A stretch of DNA of 64,000 nt from Sphaerochaetaceae bacterium (GTDB lineage Bacteria; Spirochaetota; Spirochaetia; Sphaerochaetales; Sphaerochaetaceae). Shown here one piece after another: positions 49,858 to 58,110 of this stretch (the first letter of the stretch is position 1; every line of letters begins with the position of its first letter). The position numbers and the translations under genes are program-made. The stretch spans positions 1 to 64,000 of the forward strand of contig JAILPZ010000009.1 of NCBI GenBank assembly GCA_024699225.1, written 5' to 3'. A model generated the notes under the pieces. It was not told the DNA's origin. It did no database searches and was given only the letters and a program-made list of their open reading frames with translations.

Positions 49858-51660
49858 TTAAAGATACACCTTTATTCCAATATTTGCCATAGCCAGCACT
49901 TCTGGAGTATTCCAGTCTCCAAATGTGACGCTGCCAAGATTATACTTGCCATCGTTGAATCTTGTATCACCATCTCTATAAAGATTGTCAATAGTATAAT
50001 CTCTGGTCCACTCTATCTTTCCGGTAATTCCCAATGTAAGTGTTAAAGGAATACCACTGAATTTATAATCAGCATCTGCATCAACAATCAGAGTGTTCTT
50101 CCAGATGTACTTCCATGGCTTCTTATACTCATATTCTTCAGCATGGTCATAATTTATTGATGTAAATATATCTGTACCGTTAGTTGTATTTACAGCATAC
50201 TGAGCGCTTCTCATCTGGTCTCTGAGAGTTACATTAAGATCAATTTTCCTGTTAAGAGCCACATCATAGGCCATCTTCAGCTCAATTGTATCGGGATCAA
50301 CCGGGTAGAAAATATTCTTTCCGCCACTGACATAACTTGTCTCATAGTCAACATCACCCCACGGGTTTACGTCAGATTCTACTGTATAATGTGCGCCGTA
50401 GAATGGCGGGATATATGTTGCCTGGAAAGAAAGGACACTGAAGTTTCCGAGCTTTCCGTCAACTGAAATACCTGCCTGGAAGGCAAAGATATGTCTTGGG
50501 TCTGTAATAAAATGCTTTATATTGATGGAACTGATTTCATCTACAGAGATTGCAGCATAAATCTTTCCCATACCCTTTACTGTATAGGCAACATCTGCAC
50601 CGAAGATCATGTTGTCATAATTACCTGTCTCGTTCTGAAGAATCTGTACAATCCCGAAAGGAGCCAGATAGCCAAGTTCAAAACGCTTTCTCCAGATATT
50701 ACTTTCATAAAGGCCAATATCCAGATTGCCGAAGGTAAGATCTATTCTGTGGATGCTGAAATTATTGTCATATTCAGCTTCCTGATACCCTTCATCATCT
50801 GCCCAGTCTATTCCGGCATAAGTTTTCATCATAAGAGACGCAGCTGAGGCGTGGAGAACAGAGTACTCAAACCAGTCAAACGGAGTTACGTTAACCTCAA
50901 AACCTGACATGGCTGCTGTTGTGCTTGCAAGATCAAGGTTGTTGTCAGCCGGACCCCAGTCTCTTGAAACTGTTCCGAATCTTAAGCTGAGCTTGCCGTC
51001 AAGAAGAGAAGATGCAATCTCTGGATATGCACCTACGCCGTAGATAATGTGTGAATCACTGCTTATATCCCATGCATCATCACGCGGGAGTTCCCAGTAG
51101 TTTGCCCTGGCAAAGAACGGAGTGTCATGGAAAAGATAGGCATCTGTATTAACCTTCATTACTTCCAGACCGAGATTTGCATTTACAGAGACAGCATTAA
51201 AAAGGTCCCCTTTCAGAGCAAAGGTAAAGACGTTTCTTGAATCAAGTATTTTCCCGTCATCAACCTTGTAACCTACTCTGTTATTTGATGAAAAAGTTAC
51301 ACCGGCGTAGAGGTTTGAATCCCCTTTTTCGTACTTATAGTAGCCGTTCTTAAGCACGTCCATAAATGAGTTTGTATCACTTTCGCCGTATCTTGAGGCA
51401 AGGCGTGCAAGAGTAGCATCTATAACACCAATTTCTTCAGAATTAAGGAGGCCCGAGACTTTGATTTCTGTAAGAAGATTTTTAACCTGGGTATATGTAT
51501 ACGGTTTTACAGAACTTGGATTCTCTATAATCCCCCTGTATGAAGCATTCTCTATGATTCTGTAACATGGATCATCAACAGAAACTGAAAGATACTTTGC
51601 ACCAAATGCAGAAGAACATACTGCAAGAACAATCAATAAAACTGTAAAAAACTTTTTCAT
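49858..51660 (-). CDS. Wzi-like capsule assembly outer-membrane beta-barrel protein
   Basis: This 600-residue secreted protein has a signal peptide (MKKFFTVLLIVLAVCSSAFG). An N-terminal helical segment (YRIIENASYRGIIENPSSVKPYT, TQVKNLLTEI) matches the Caps_assemb_Wzi type, followed by a long alternating beta-strand region (SLRFGTVSRDWGP, LDLASTTAAMSGFEV, IDLTFGNLDIGLYE). It ends in a strand with terminal IGIKVYL. Wzi proteins hold capsule at the surface. Shine-Dalgarno GGAGA supports the ATG at 51660. It is operonic with the sugar transferase. Confidence 0.75.
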   Translation of the reverse strand: MKKFFTVLLIVLAVCSSAFGAKYLSVSVDDPCYRIIENASYRGIIENPSSVKPYTYTQVKNLLTEIKVSGLLNSEEIGVIDATLARLASRYGESDTNSFMDVLKNGYYKYEKGDSNLYAGVTFSSNNRVGYKVDDGKILDSRNVFTFALKGDLFNAVSVNANLGLEVMKVNTDAYLFHDTPFFARANYWELPRDDAWDISSDSHIIYGVGAYPEIASSLLDGKLSLRFGTVSRDWGPADNNLDLASTTAAMSGFEVNVTPFDWFEYSVLHASAASLMMKTYAGIDWADDEGYQEAEYDNNFSIHRIDLTFGNLDIGLYESNIWRKRFELGYLAPFGIVQILQNETGNYDNMIFGADVAYTVKGMGKIYAAISVDEISSINIKHFITDPRHIFAFQAGISVDGKLGNFSVLSFQATYIPPFYGAHYTVESDVNPWGDVDYETSYVSGGKNIFYPVDPDTIELKMAYDVALNRKIDLNVTLRDQMRSAQYAVNTTNGTDIFTSINYDHAEEYEYKKPWKYIWKNTLIVDADADYKFSGIPLTLTLGITGKIEWTRDYTIDNLYRDGDTRFNDGKYNLGSVTFGDWNTPEVLAMANIGIKVYL

Positions 51661-51796
51661 AAAATCTCCGGCTTGACGGGTGAACTTTCTTTTCAAATGC
51701 CCGTATAGGCATAATTTTTTATTATATTAGCACTAATACAAGTGGAGGGAAAGTACTAAATCTACTTAATATAGTGGATATTGAAAGATTTCTAAG

Positions 51797-52870
51797 TTAT
51801 TTTATGTTTTCAAGATAGGTTTCAACTATAATTGAACGGTCAAAGCACTTCTCTACGAGAGAACGTCCTGCAAGACCCATTGCACGCCGCCTTTCATAAT
51901 CAAGGCTGACAAAATCAGAAATTACCGAGCAAAGGTTATCTGTATCCTTTTCCCTGCAGTACAGACCGTTAACCTGGTCCTTAATTATCTCACGGCATCC
52001 GGTGCGGTCGGTACATATGGCAGGACGCCCTGTGGCGCAAGCCTCAAGAAGGACATTACTCATGCCTTCCGGGTGATAGGTCGGAAGAACAAGGCAGCTG
52101 CACTTTTTAAGAACTTCCCTGCTGTCTCCAACCATTCCCAGATAATCAAGTTTTCCTTCTGATACCAGGCTGTTAACAAGAGGGGCAAACTCATCATCAC
52201 ATTTTCCGGCAGCTACAAAGCACAACTTGTCACCTGCAAGCCTTTTGGCAGCTTCAAGGAACTCTCTTATTCCCTTGGCCTCAGTAAGTCGTCCTATAAA
52301 GGCAAAAACAGTCTTGTTTCCCTGAGGATATTCCTGAAGAGCGTACTTTGAAAGATTAATTCCGGATCCGGGGACAATTATGCCCTTATTAATCCTTATA
52401 TTATTCTTCTTAAAGAAATTAAGATTATCTTCATTCTGGAACAGGACACACTTTGCATGAGGCATGACAAGGCGGTGAAGAGCAAGAAGTACGGTTCTGA
52501 GCCTTCCTTCTTTCTCAAGTTCTCCAAGACCCGTAATCATGGGAATCCAGGGAATACCGGAATTTTTCAGGCAGAGTCCGCCATAGAGGTTCATCTTGAT
52601 TGTAAAGCTTAAAACAAAATCGGGTTTTGCCCTTCTGATTATCCCGCGATAGGTCTTAATCAGCTTAAGCTCCTCAAGTGGATTCTTTCCCTTACCATTA
52701 AAAGGAACATTTATAAAGGAGCATGTTTTCTCTATCTCTTTTCTCTTATCACTGTCGTCGTCCTCACAAACTACGGTAACGCAGTCTCCCCTGCTGACCA
52801 ATGCATCGATCAGTTCCTTACGGAAGTTGTAGGTATAGGACATGAGGTTTGAAAGAATAAGAACGTGCAA
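51797..52870 (-). CDS. glycosyltransferase family 4 protein
   Basis: This 357-residue GT4 enzyme has an N-terminal half LHVLILSNLMSYTYNFRKELIDAL with a KPDFVLSFTIKMNLYG motif. The GT-B nucleotide-sugar domain has FAFIGRLTEAKGIREFLEAAKRL, KCSCLVLPTYHPEGMSNVLLEACATGRP (E-x7-E) and CREIIKDQVNGLY. It transfers a sugar to a lipid-linked glycan. I chose a TTG start at 52870 because GGAG lies 8 nt upstream and the protein's first strand begins there; the upstream extension looks non-conserved. It is separated by 136 nt from the Wzi-like gene. Confidence 0.85.
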   Translation of the reverse strand: MHVLILSNLMSYTYNFRKELIDALVSRGDCVTVVCEDDDSDKRKEIEKTCSFINVPFNGKGKNPLEELKLIKTYRGIIRRAKPDFVLSFTIKMNLYGGLCLKNSGIPWIPMITGLGELEKEGRLRTVLLALHRLVMPHAKCVLFQNEDNLNFFKKNNIRINKGIIVPGSGINLSKYALQEYPQGNKTVFAFIGRLTEAKGIREFLEAAKRLAGDKLCFVAAGKCDDEFAPLVNSLVSEGKLDYLGMVGDSREVLKKCSCLVLPTYHPEGMSNVLLEACATGRPAICTDRTGCREIIKDQVNGLYCREKDTDNLCSVISDFVSLDYERRRAMGLAGRSLVEKCFDRSIIVETYLENIK

Positions 52871-52904
52871 GACGGAACTCCTTTTGCCCAAGTATAGCAC
52901 GTAT

Positions 52905-52941
52905 AAAAGAAAAACTGCCATGCTTTAATAAAACACGGCAG
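52905..52941 (-). terminator. terminator of dksA-like gene
   Basis: On the minus strand CTGCCGTG (52934-52941) pairs with CATGGCAG (52915-52922, one G-T), followed by TTTTTCTTTT. It lies 10 nt beyond the stop. Confidence 0.8.
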
Positions 52942-52950
52942 CTTTCTTAA

Positions 52951-53322
52951 TTAATATCTTTTTTTGTTTTTCTCGTCTTCTGTTTTGCAGTGCATGCAAA
53001 GAAGAGCATACGGAACGGCTCTGAGCCTTTCTTCGGGAATCTTTTTTCCGCACTGTGCACAGTAACCGTATTTTCCGTTACGTACACGACTAAGTGCCTG
53101 TTCTACAGCTTTAAGTCTATTTGCATCTATCTGACTTACAGCTTCCATCTTCTTAGTAGCCATGTCATCTGTAGCAAGATCAATACTGTCCTTGATTCCC
53201 ATAGCTCCCACTACATCACGGAAATCATTATCGGTCTTACTTATCTTGCTCTTAATGACGGCCTGCATTTCAACGAGCTTCTGCTCCATCTCCTTCTCAA
53301 AAGGGGACATCTCGTAACTCAT
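52951..53322 (-). CDS. DksA/TraR family C4-type zinc finger protein
   Basis: This 123-residue protein has an N-terminal coiled-coil (about residues 5-80) and a C-terminal C4 zinc finger: CAQCGKKIPEERLRAVPYALLCMHC, with Cys pairs near residues 91/94 and 112/115. DksA proteins bind the RNA polymerase secondary channel and modify promoter output with ppGpp. The length is shorter than E. coli DksA (151) and closer to TraR/DksA2-like forms. Shine-Dalgarno GGAGG is present. Confidence 0.9.
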   Translation of the reverse strand: MSYEMSPFEKEMEQKLVEMQAVIKSKISKTDNDFRDVVGAMGIKDSIDLATDDMATKKMEAVSQIDANRLKAVEQALSRVRNGKYGYCAQCGKKIPEERLRAVPYALLCMHCKTEDEKNKKRY

Positions 53323-53463
53323 AGGCAGCCTCCAGACCAGCTTATGTTTCTAGAGTGAATATGCTTCATAAAAAGTCAATCGTCAAGCAAAAAATATGAT
53401 AATTTTAGAAAAAGTAGAAAGCCAAAAAATGAGAGAGAACGTTATTATATATAGTAACAGAAA

Positions 53464-54621
53464 TTACTGATTCTTGTTTTTTGGAGAAACGTCTTCACCC
53501 GGCATAAAAACATCTGAGTAATTTGATGAAGAGACTATAGAATCCCTGCTCCTTGTCTTATACCGTTTTTTAAACGAAGAACCACTGGAAAGAAGTATGG
53601 CTATTCCCTTTGTTGTTTCCATATTGGCAAAGATAATTTCAATAATGCTCAAAAGAGGAACAGCAAGGAACATTCCCACCACACCCCATATGTAGCCGAA
53701 AATTGAAAGAGAAACAAGGATAATAAACGGGCTGAGGTTCATATTGTTTCCCTGAAGACGCGGGTCAATAATATTACCGAGAATCATCTGAGTTCCAACT
53801 GCTCCGATTGCTGCTATAAGTACAGGTGTCCAATCCGGGGCATACTGCAAAACAGCCATGAAGATTACCATGACGGAAATAATTATGCTTCCGAATGTAG
53901 GAATGAAGTTCAAAACAAAGGCCAGAACGCCCCAGATTATGGCAAAGTCAAGTTTTGCAAGCATTGCAGTCAGGTAAAAAAGAATACCGGTTGCCACGCT
54001 GATTACAGTTTTAAGTCCAAGATACTTTGAAACCTGTTTTACAATTCTGTCCAGTACAGAGGCAACCTTGGACTGCTTGTCCGGTCTGCTTATCTGAATA
54101 ATTTTTGAAATGAGGGTTGATCTTTCAAGAAGAAGGAAAACAGTAAGGAGGAAGGTGACAGACACATCTCCGACAATACTGATGGCTGATGATGAAAGAG
54201 ATCTGAGTCCGGGCATGAGAACACCACCCATCCAGTCTATACTCAGGTTATCAAACAGTGAATAATCATCAGGCAGCTCCACCCATCTGGAAACAAACTT
54301 CAGAAGCAGGGACTCAATTTCATCAAGACGTGAATAATAATTAGGAAGCGTCTTAACAAGAATATCTACTGTATAAAATATGAACCAGACGGCAGCAGCA
54401 AGAACGATAAGAATCATAAACGCCGCAAAGAACGTGGACAGGAAAGAAGGTAACCCTGCTTTTTCCAGCGCAGTTGCAACAGGAAAAACCATGAAGAACA
54501 GAAAAATGGCAAGAACTATCTTAACAGAAACTTCACCGGTGAGCTTAAGGGAAGCCACTACAACAAAGACTGCAAGCACAATAAGGAGGTTTCTTATCTG
54601 TTTAAGATATTTATTTTCCAT
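53464..54621 (-). CDS. AI-2E family transporter (UPF0118)
   Basis: This 385-residue membrane protein has seven to eight helices and the family motifs PVATALEKAGLPS, NFIPTFGSII and IIDPRLQGNNMNLSPFIILVSLSIFGYIWG-type sequence near residue 290, plus GMFLAVPLLSI. Members include TqsA and Na+/H+ or sodium-extruding proteins; the substrate is unknown. The ATG at 54621 has no Shine-Dalgarno. TTGCCA-17-TATTAT ends 7 nt upstream. It is divergent from the SPOUT methyltransferase with only 57 bp between the starts. Confidence 0.9.
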   Translation of the reverse strand: MENKYLKQIRNLLIVLAVFVVVASLKLTGEVSVKIVLAIFLFFMVFPVATALEKAGLPSFLSTFFAAFMILIVLAAAVWFIFYTVDILVKTLPNYYSRLDEIESLLLKFVSRWVELPDDYSLFDNLSIDWMGGVLMPGLRSLSSSAISIVGDVSVTFLLTVFLLLERSTLISKIIQISRPDKQSKVASVLDRIVKQVSKYLGLKTVISVATGILFYLTAMLAKLDFAIIWGVLAFVLNFIPTFGSIIISVMVIFMAVLQYAPDWTPVLIAAIGAVGTQMILGNIIDPRLQGNNMNLSPFIILVSLSIFGYIWGVVGMFLAVPLLSIIEIIFANMETTKGIAILLSSGSSFKKRYKTRSRDSIVSSSNYSDVFMPGEDVSPKNKNQ

Positions 54622-54628
54622 AAAATAG

Positions 54629-54657
54629 ATAATATAACAGTTGAGACTCACTGGCAA
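54629..54657 (-). promoter_or_regulatory. promoter of AI-2E family gene (leaderless)
   Basis: On the minus strand TTGCCA (54652-54657), a 17-bp spacer and TATTAT (54629-54634) are followed by 7 nt and then the ATG. It overlaps the opposite promoter feeding 54679. Confidence 0.6.
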
Positions 54658-54671
54658 TAATCTGTTATAAT
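54641..54671 (+). promoter_or_regulatory. promoter of SPOUT methyltransferase gene (leaderless)
   Basis: A perfect TATAAT (54666-54671) lies 7 nt before the ATG, with TTGAGA (54641-54646) upstream at a long 19-bp spacing. No Shine-Dalgarno is present. Confidence 0.55.
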
Positions 54672-54678
54672 CTCTGCC

Positions 54679-55422
54679 ATGTTAAAAACAGATAAAACAA
54701 CAAATCTTGACAGAATTGAGATAGTTCTTGTTGAAACACAGGATGGTGCAAACATTGGCAGTGCATGCAGAGCCATGAAGGCAATGGGTATTACGCACCT
54801 TACTCTTGTTACCGACAAAATATACGATGAGAACAGGGTTAAAACTCTTGCCCTTCACGCCTTTGACATTTATGAAAACAGAAAGGAATTTAAAACCCTC
54901 AGAGAAGCTCTGGACGGAACAGTTATGTCATTTGCCACAACAAGAAGGCACGGAAAAGACAGAAAAACAAGTTTCATCCTCCCTGAGGAGCTTGCTCAGA
55001 TAATAAACTCAACCGGAGAAGGAAGAATAGCCGTTGTTTTCGGCTGTGAGGCTTACGGTCTTTCAGATGAGCAGGTCCACGAGTGTTCAAGAGCCGTAAC
55101 CATTCCTACAAGTGACCTCTTCCCTTCTTTGAACCTGGCCCAGGCAGTTCAGGTAATCTGTTATGTTCTCTATCAGAACCTGAAAAAATATCCTAACCAG
55201 GGACATGCAGTTGGGATGGAAAGAGCCGTAAAAGCTTCTGAGAAGTGCATACAGGCCCTGGACAGTTTCGGATATTTCAAAAGTCCGGATGAAAAAAACT
55301 ATACAAGAGACTTTCTCAGAGACCACATCTCAAGAGCATCCATGACAGAAAGCGAAGTTGCAAGATTTGAGAAGATATTTGTAAAGTCAGGTGCAATTAT
55401 TGCCCATAAGGATGAAAAATGA
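54679..55422 (+). CDS. SPOUT (TrmH/TrmJ-like) tRNA/rRNA 2'-O-methyltransferase
   Basis: This 247-residue SpoU-family protein has motif 1 VETQDGANIGSACRAMKAMGI (near residue 18), motif 2 IAVVFGCEAYGLSDEQV (near residue 115) and motif 3 IPTSDLFPSLNLAQAVQVICYVLY (near residue 140). The knotted SAM-binding core and C-terminal helical extension resemble TrmJ, which methylates position 32 of tRNA. The end overlaps a 47-residue gene by 11 nt. Likely leaderless start. Confidence 0.9.
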   Translation: MLKTDKTTNLDRIEIVLVETQDGANIGSACRAMKAMGITHLTLVTDKIYDENRVKTLALHAFDIYENRKEFKTLREALDGTVMSFATTRRHGKDRKTSFILPEELAQIINSTGEGRIAVVFGCEAYGLSDEQVHECSRAVTIPTSDLFPSLNLAQAVQVICYVLYQNLKKYPNQGHAVGMERAVKASEKCIQALDSFGYFKSPDEKNYTRDFLRDHISRASMTESEVARFEKIFVKSGAIIAHKDEK

Positions 55423-55555
55423 TTCTTATAAAAAAGATAAGGATCTTCTCAAGACCCTTGCCATGGCCCGTGCTGAGAAGAACGGCAGACCCAACATCAT
55501 CCTGATTTCAGCTGAAGAGTTTAAGGCCTACAGTATTGAGGAAAGCCGTCAGTAG
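55412..55555 (+). CDS. small protein (47 aa) coupled to the SPOUT methyltransferase
   Basis: The ATG at 55412 opens a 47-codon frame inside the last codons of the methyltransferase gene. The product is charged (MKNDSYKKDKDLLKTLAMAR, then NGRPNIILISAEEFKAY), with no signal or membrane segment. The overlapping start and balanced codon use suggest a real translationally coupled gene. It is not recognised; the hydrophobic IILISAEEF strand suggests a small alpha/beta domain. Confidence 0.55.
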   Translation: MKNDSYKKDKDLLKTLAMARAEKNGRPNIILISAEEFKAYSIEESRQ

Positions 55556-55599
55556 AAGGAAAAGAACGGTGGAAACAAAGGAAAAGGAAACAGAACTAA

Positions 55600-56508
55600 T
55601 TAAACGAACAGTTTCAGTTTCTTTCCCAGAACAGGCCAGATCCCAAGGCACCAGAGTCCTGCAAGGAAATACCTTAACTGGGCTGTAACAGGATTATAGT
55701 AACCTGCCTTCAAAAGAAGAGTTTTTGCAACGGGAAGGAAGAACAGTACTCCCAGAAATCCCAGAACATATCTGGCTGTCTTTCTTCCCCAGCAGCCCTC
55801 TTCAATCTGAAAATCAGAAGTGTGCATCTCAAGAACATAACCGAGTGAAAAACCTCCGACAATAGCAAGACTCTTTGACAGGTCACTGAGCAGAATTTCC
55901 TCATATTTCCCGCTGTTTAACATAAGACCTGTAACTAAAGCCGCAACAGAACCTGCTGTACCCAGAGCAAGAAGAACCTTTGTCGTCAGACTCCTGTTCT
56001 CAAGCATCTTCATGACCGGATTCATAACTACAAACACAAAGAAAGAACCAACAAGAAGACCGCCGGCAACATCTATGGGCCAGTGTACACAGAGATACAG
56101 ACGTGAAAAACCTACAAGGGCAATTATAAGAGCGCAGATGATGGAAAGCCCTCTCTTTTTATAGACATAGGCTATACTTCCGAAAGTTGCAGTAACTCCT
56201 GTTGTATGACCGCTTGGAAATGAATAGCCTGTGGCATTTGCATCCCTCTGAGTTCCTATTTCAGAGAGAACCTGCCATGGTCGCGGAGACCTTACAAGCG
56301 CCTTAATGATATTTGTTGTGGCATTTGCAAAAACAAGGGTAAAACCAATTAAAAAACCCTTCTTCTTATCCATACACCAGAAAATTAAAAGGATAAATAC
56401 AAGGTGCATGGTTCCAAGTCCCAGATAGCTTATAAAAGAAAAAACAGTATCAGCTACCGGGTTGAAAATGCTGTTAAAGAAAATCATTATGCTATGTTGA
56501 ATGTTCAT
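55600..56508 (-). CDS. PAP2-family lipid phosphatase
   Basis: This 302-residue membrane protein has about eight helices and the three phosphatase motifs: KALVRSPRP (near residue 69), PSGH (near residue 97) and SRLYLCVHWPIDVAGG (near residue 135). Relatives dephosphorylate phosphatidic acid, sphingolipids or undecaprenyl pyrophosphate. The extra C-terminal half resembles phosphatases found in spirochaetes and Firmicutes. Shine-Dalgarno GGAGA is present. It is single. Confidence 0.9.
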   Translation of the reverse strand: MNIQHSIMIFFNSIFNPVADTVFSFISYLGLGTMHLVFILLIFWCMDKKKGFLIGFTLVFANATTNIIKALVRSPRPWQVLSEIGTQRDANATGYSFPSGHTTGVTATFGSIAYVYKKRGLSIICALIIALVGFSRLYLCVHWPIDVAGGLLVGSFFVFVVMNPVMKMLENRSLTTKVLLALGTAGSVAALVTGLMLNSGKYEEILLSDLSKSLAIVGGFSLGYVLEMHTSDFQIEEGCWGRKTARYVLGFLGVLFFLPVAKTLLLKAGYYNPVTAQLRYFLAGLWCLGIWPVLGKKLKLFV

Positions 56509-56547
56509 GTGCCATCTCCACTTTTTTTAAGAATTGTATCAGACGTG

Positions 56548-56576
56548 TTGACAAAAACAAATGGATAATGTAATTT
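56548..56576 (+). promoter_or_regulatory. promoter of tRNA-Asp
   Basis: A perfect TTGACA (56548-56553), 17-bp spacer and TAATTT (56571-56576); the tRNA starts 19 nt later. Confidence 0.55.
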
Positions 56577-56594
56577 CATAACTGCGTAAAGCAA

Positions 56595-56668
56595 GGGATC
56601 TTGGTGAAGCTGGTTATCACGCCACCCTGTCACGGTGGAGGCCACGGGTTCGAGCCCCGTAGATCTCG
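56595..56668 (+). tRNA. tRNA-Asp (GTC)
   Basis: A 74-nt cloverleaf. The acceptor GGGATCT pairs with AGATCTC, and the anticodon loop CTGTCAC carries GTC on stem CCACC/GGTGG. The T-arm is CACGG-GTTCGAG-CCCCGT. The discriminator is G and no CCA is encoded. Confidence 0.95.
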
Positions 56669-56675
56669 TAGATTT

Positions 56676-56710
56676 AACCCTTATAAGCATCTGTCTTATA
56701 AGGGTTTTTT
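56676..56710 (+). terminator. terminator after tRNA-Asp
   Basis: AACCCTTATAAG (56676-56687) pairs perfectly with CTTATAAGGGTT (56695-56706), followed by TTTT. It ends 1-2 nt before the stop of the convergent DUF554 gene. Confidence 0.88.
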
Positions 56711-56711
56711 A

Positions 56712-57410
56712 TTATGGAACCAGGATCTGCCAGAGAATAGTAATCGGGACAATCAGAATAACGCTCAGCACAGCATTCATAGGCTTTGCCTTTGACAGAC
56801 CGAACATGCGGACAGCTCCCATGAGGGTGAGCATACCGCCTGTGGCTATAAAGTTTGCATAAACTACGTCATTCATATACGGCATAAGAAGCTGAGCTGA
56901 AAAATAGAATAAAGAAAGGCTTAGGAGACTTGTGCCTCCTGCTATTGCAGCAACAGGTCCCAGTGTAGTTCCGAACATAAGGGAAGTAATGAAGTCACAG
57001 ACGGCCCTTCCCATAAGAAGGGAAGAATCTCCCGTCATGGATTCAGTCATGGATCCCATTATGCCGCCTCCTCCGAATCCCATCAGGACTATAAGGACTG
57101 AAAGACTGCTTACGTCAAAATTCTGAGGACCCCTGAAGACCTTTCCCGTGAGCCTTAGAATGGTTGAATTGACATGCCCGTCAATATTCAGGGCGCTGCC
57201 TATGCAGTAGCTTGACACCACTGCGAGCATTACAGCACCGAGAATTTCCATTTTAGGAATCATATAAAGAGCAATTCCCATGGCCATTATACTGACCACG
57301 CTGTTCATTTCTTTTTTGAAATTATCTGTAAGATGGCGGCCTATAAGCCCACCGGAAAGACCTCCGAGGGTAATGGCCGCCACATCAGTAAAAAGACCTA
57401 CAGGTACCAA
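56712..57410 (-). CDS. DUF554-family membrane protein
   Basis: This 232-residue protein has about seven hydrophobic helices and matches the YqgA/DUF554 pattern: GGLSGGLIGRHL near the N-terminus, glycine-rich FGGGGIMGSMTE in the middle and FIATGGMLTLMGAVRMFG late. The function of the family is unknown; transport is often suggested. The start seems to be the TTG at 57410, immediately after the cyclase stop, with AAGGA about 10 nt upstream. It belongs to the panE-cyclase-DUF554 string. Confidence 0.75.
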   Translation of the reverse strand: MVPVGLFTDVAAITLGGLSGGLIGRHLTDNFKKEMNSVVSIMAMGIALYMIPKMEILGAVMLAVVSSYCIGSALNIDGHVNSTILRLTGKVFRGPQNFDVSSLSVLIVLMGFGGGGIMGSMTESMTGDSSLLMGRAVCDFITSLMFGTTLGPVAAIAGGTSLLSLSLFYFSAQLLMPYMNDVVYANFIATGGMLTLMGAVRMFGLSKAKPMNAVLSVILIVPITILWQILVP

Positions 57411-58097
57411 TCAGCTGAATTCCTTAAGTCCTTCAATTGCATAGAGTCTTACAGGACATGAATCAAGACCCTTGATGTACATGGGTGCAAAGCTCACAAA
57501 GAAGGTATCACTCTTCAGCTGGTCAAGGTTCTTTACAACCTCCAGGAAGGTAATGTTCTTTGCCATACAGACATCATGGAAAGGTTTTACGTCTTCGTTA
57601 CAGTTTTCAATGGAAACACCGTCACCGAAACCAACACACTTTACTCCGTGGTCTACCATCCACTGTGCAGTCTCTCCGTTGACAAGAAGTCTCTTGTCTT
57701 CCGGTCCGTTTGTCTTCGGTGTAAAAGGAGCAAGCTTGTAAACTGAATCAAGAATAAGAATATCTCCGGGTTTTACCTTCTTTCCAAGAGCTTCATCAAG
57801 GTCCTTTGCACTGATGTGTGACAGAGGCTTGAGGTTCTTGAATTCGTAGTAGACTCCTCTGCCCATGAATGAGGTAAGTGGAAGGTCTGCCACACTTGCT
57901 CCATCTTCAAAATGATGATACGGACACTCACAATGGGTTCCCAAATGTGTCATGATATCAACATTTGTGTGGAAATCAGGGATTGCTCCGCCTGTATTGA
58001 ATCTGTCCAGCTTACATCTTCTTGTCTCTGTTGCCGGATCGATATACTTTGTAAGATCAATGACTCTGAGGCCATTAAGTTCATAAACACACTGCAT
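57411..58097 (-). CDS. cyclase family protein (kynurenine formamidase-like hydrolase)
   Basis: This 228-residue protein has the metal-binding motif MTHLGTHCECPYHHF (near residue 43), the family signature HxGTHxDxPxH with Glu for Asp. Later it has DILILDSVYKL and FGDGVSIEN. Members hydrolyse N-formylkynurenine, isatin or similar cyclic amides and lactones. The start at 58097 (MQCVYELNG) follows GGAGAAGC. It lies 13 nt after the PanE-type reductase, suggesting joint catabolism of one substrate. Confidence 0.85.
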   Translation of the reverse strand: MQCVYELNGLRVIDLTKYIDPATETRRCKLDRFNTGGAIPDFHTNVDIMTHLGTHCECPYHHFEDGASVADLPLTSFMGRGVYYEFKNLKPLSHISAKDLDEALGKKVKPGDILILDSVYKLAPFTPKTNGPEDKRLLVNGETAQWMVDHGVKCVGFGDGVSIENCNEDVKPFHDVCMAKNITFLEVVKNLDQLKSDTFFVSFAPMYIKGLDSCPVRLYAIEGLKEFS

Positions 58098-58110
58098 CTG
58101 CTGCTTCTCC

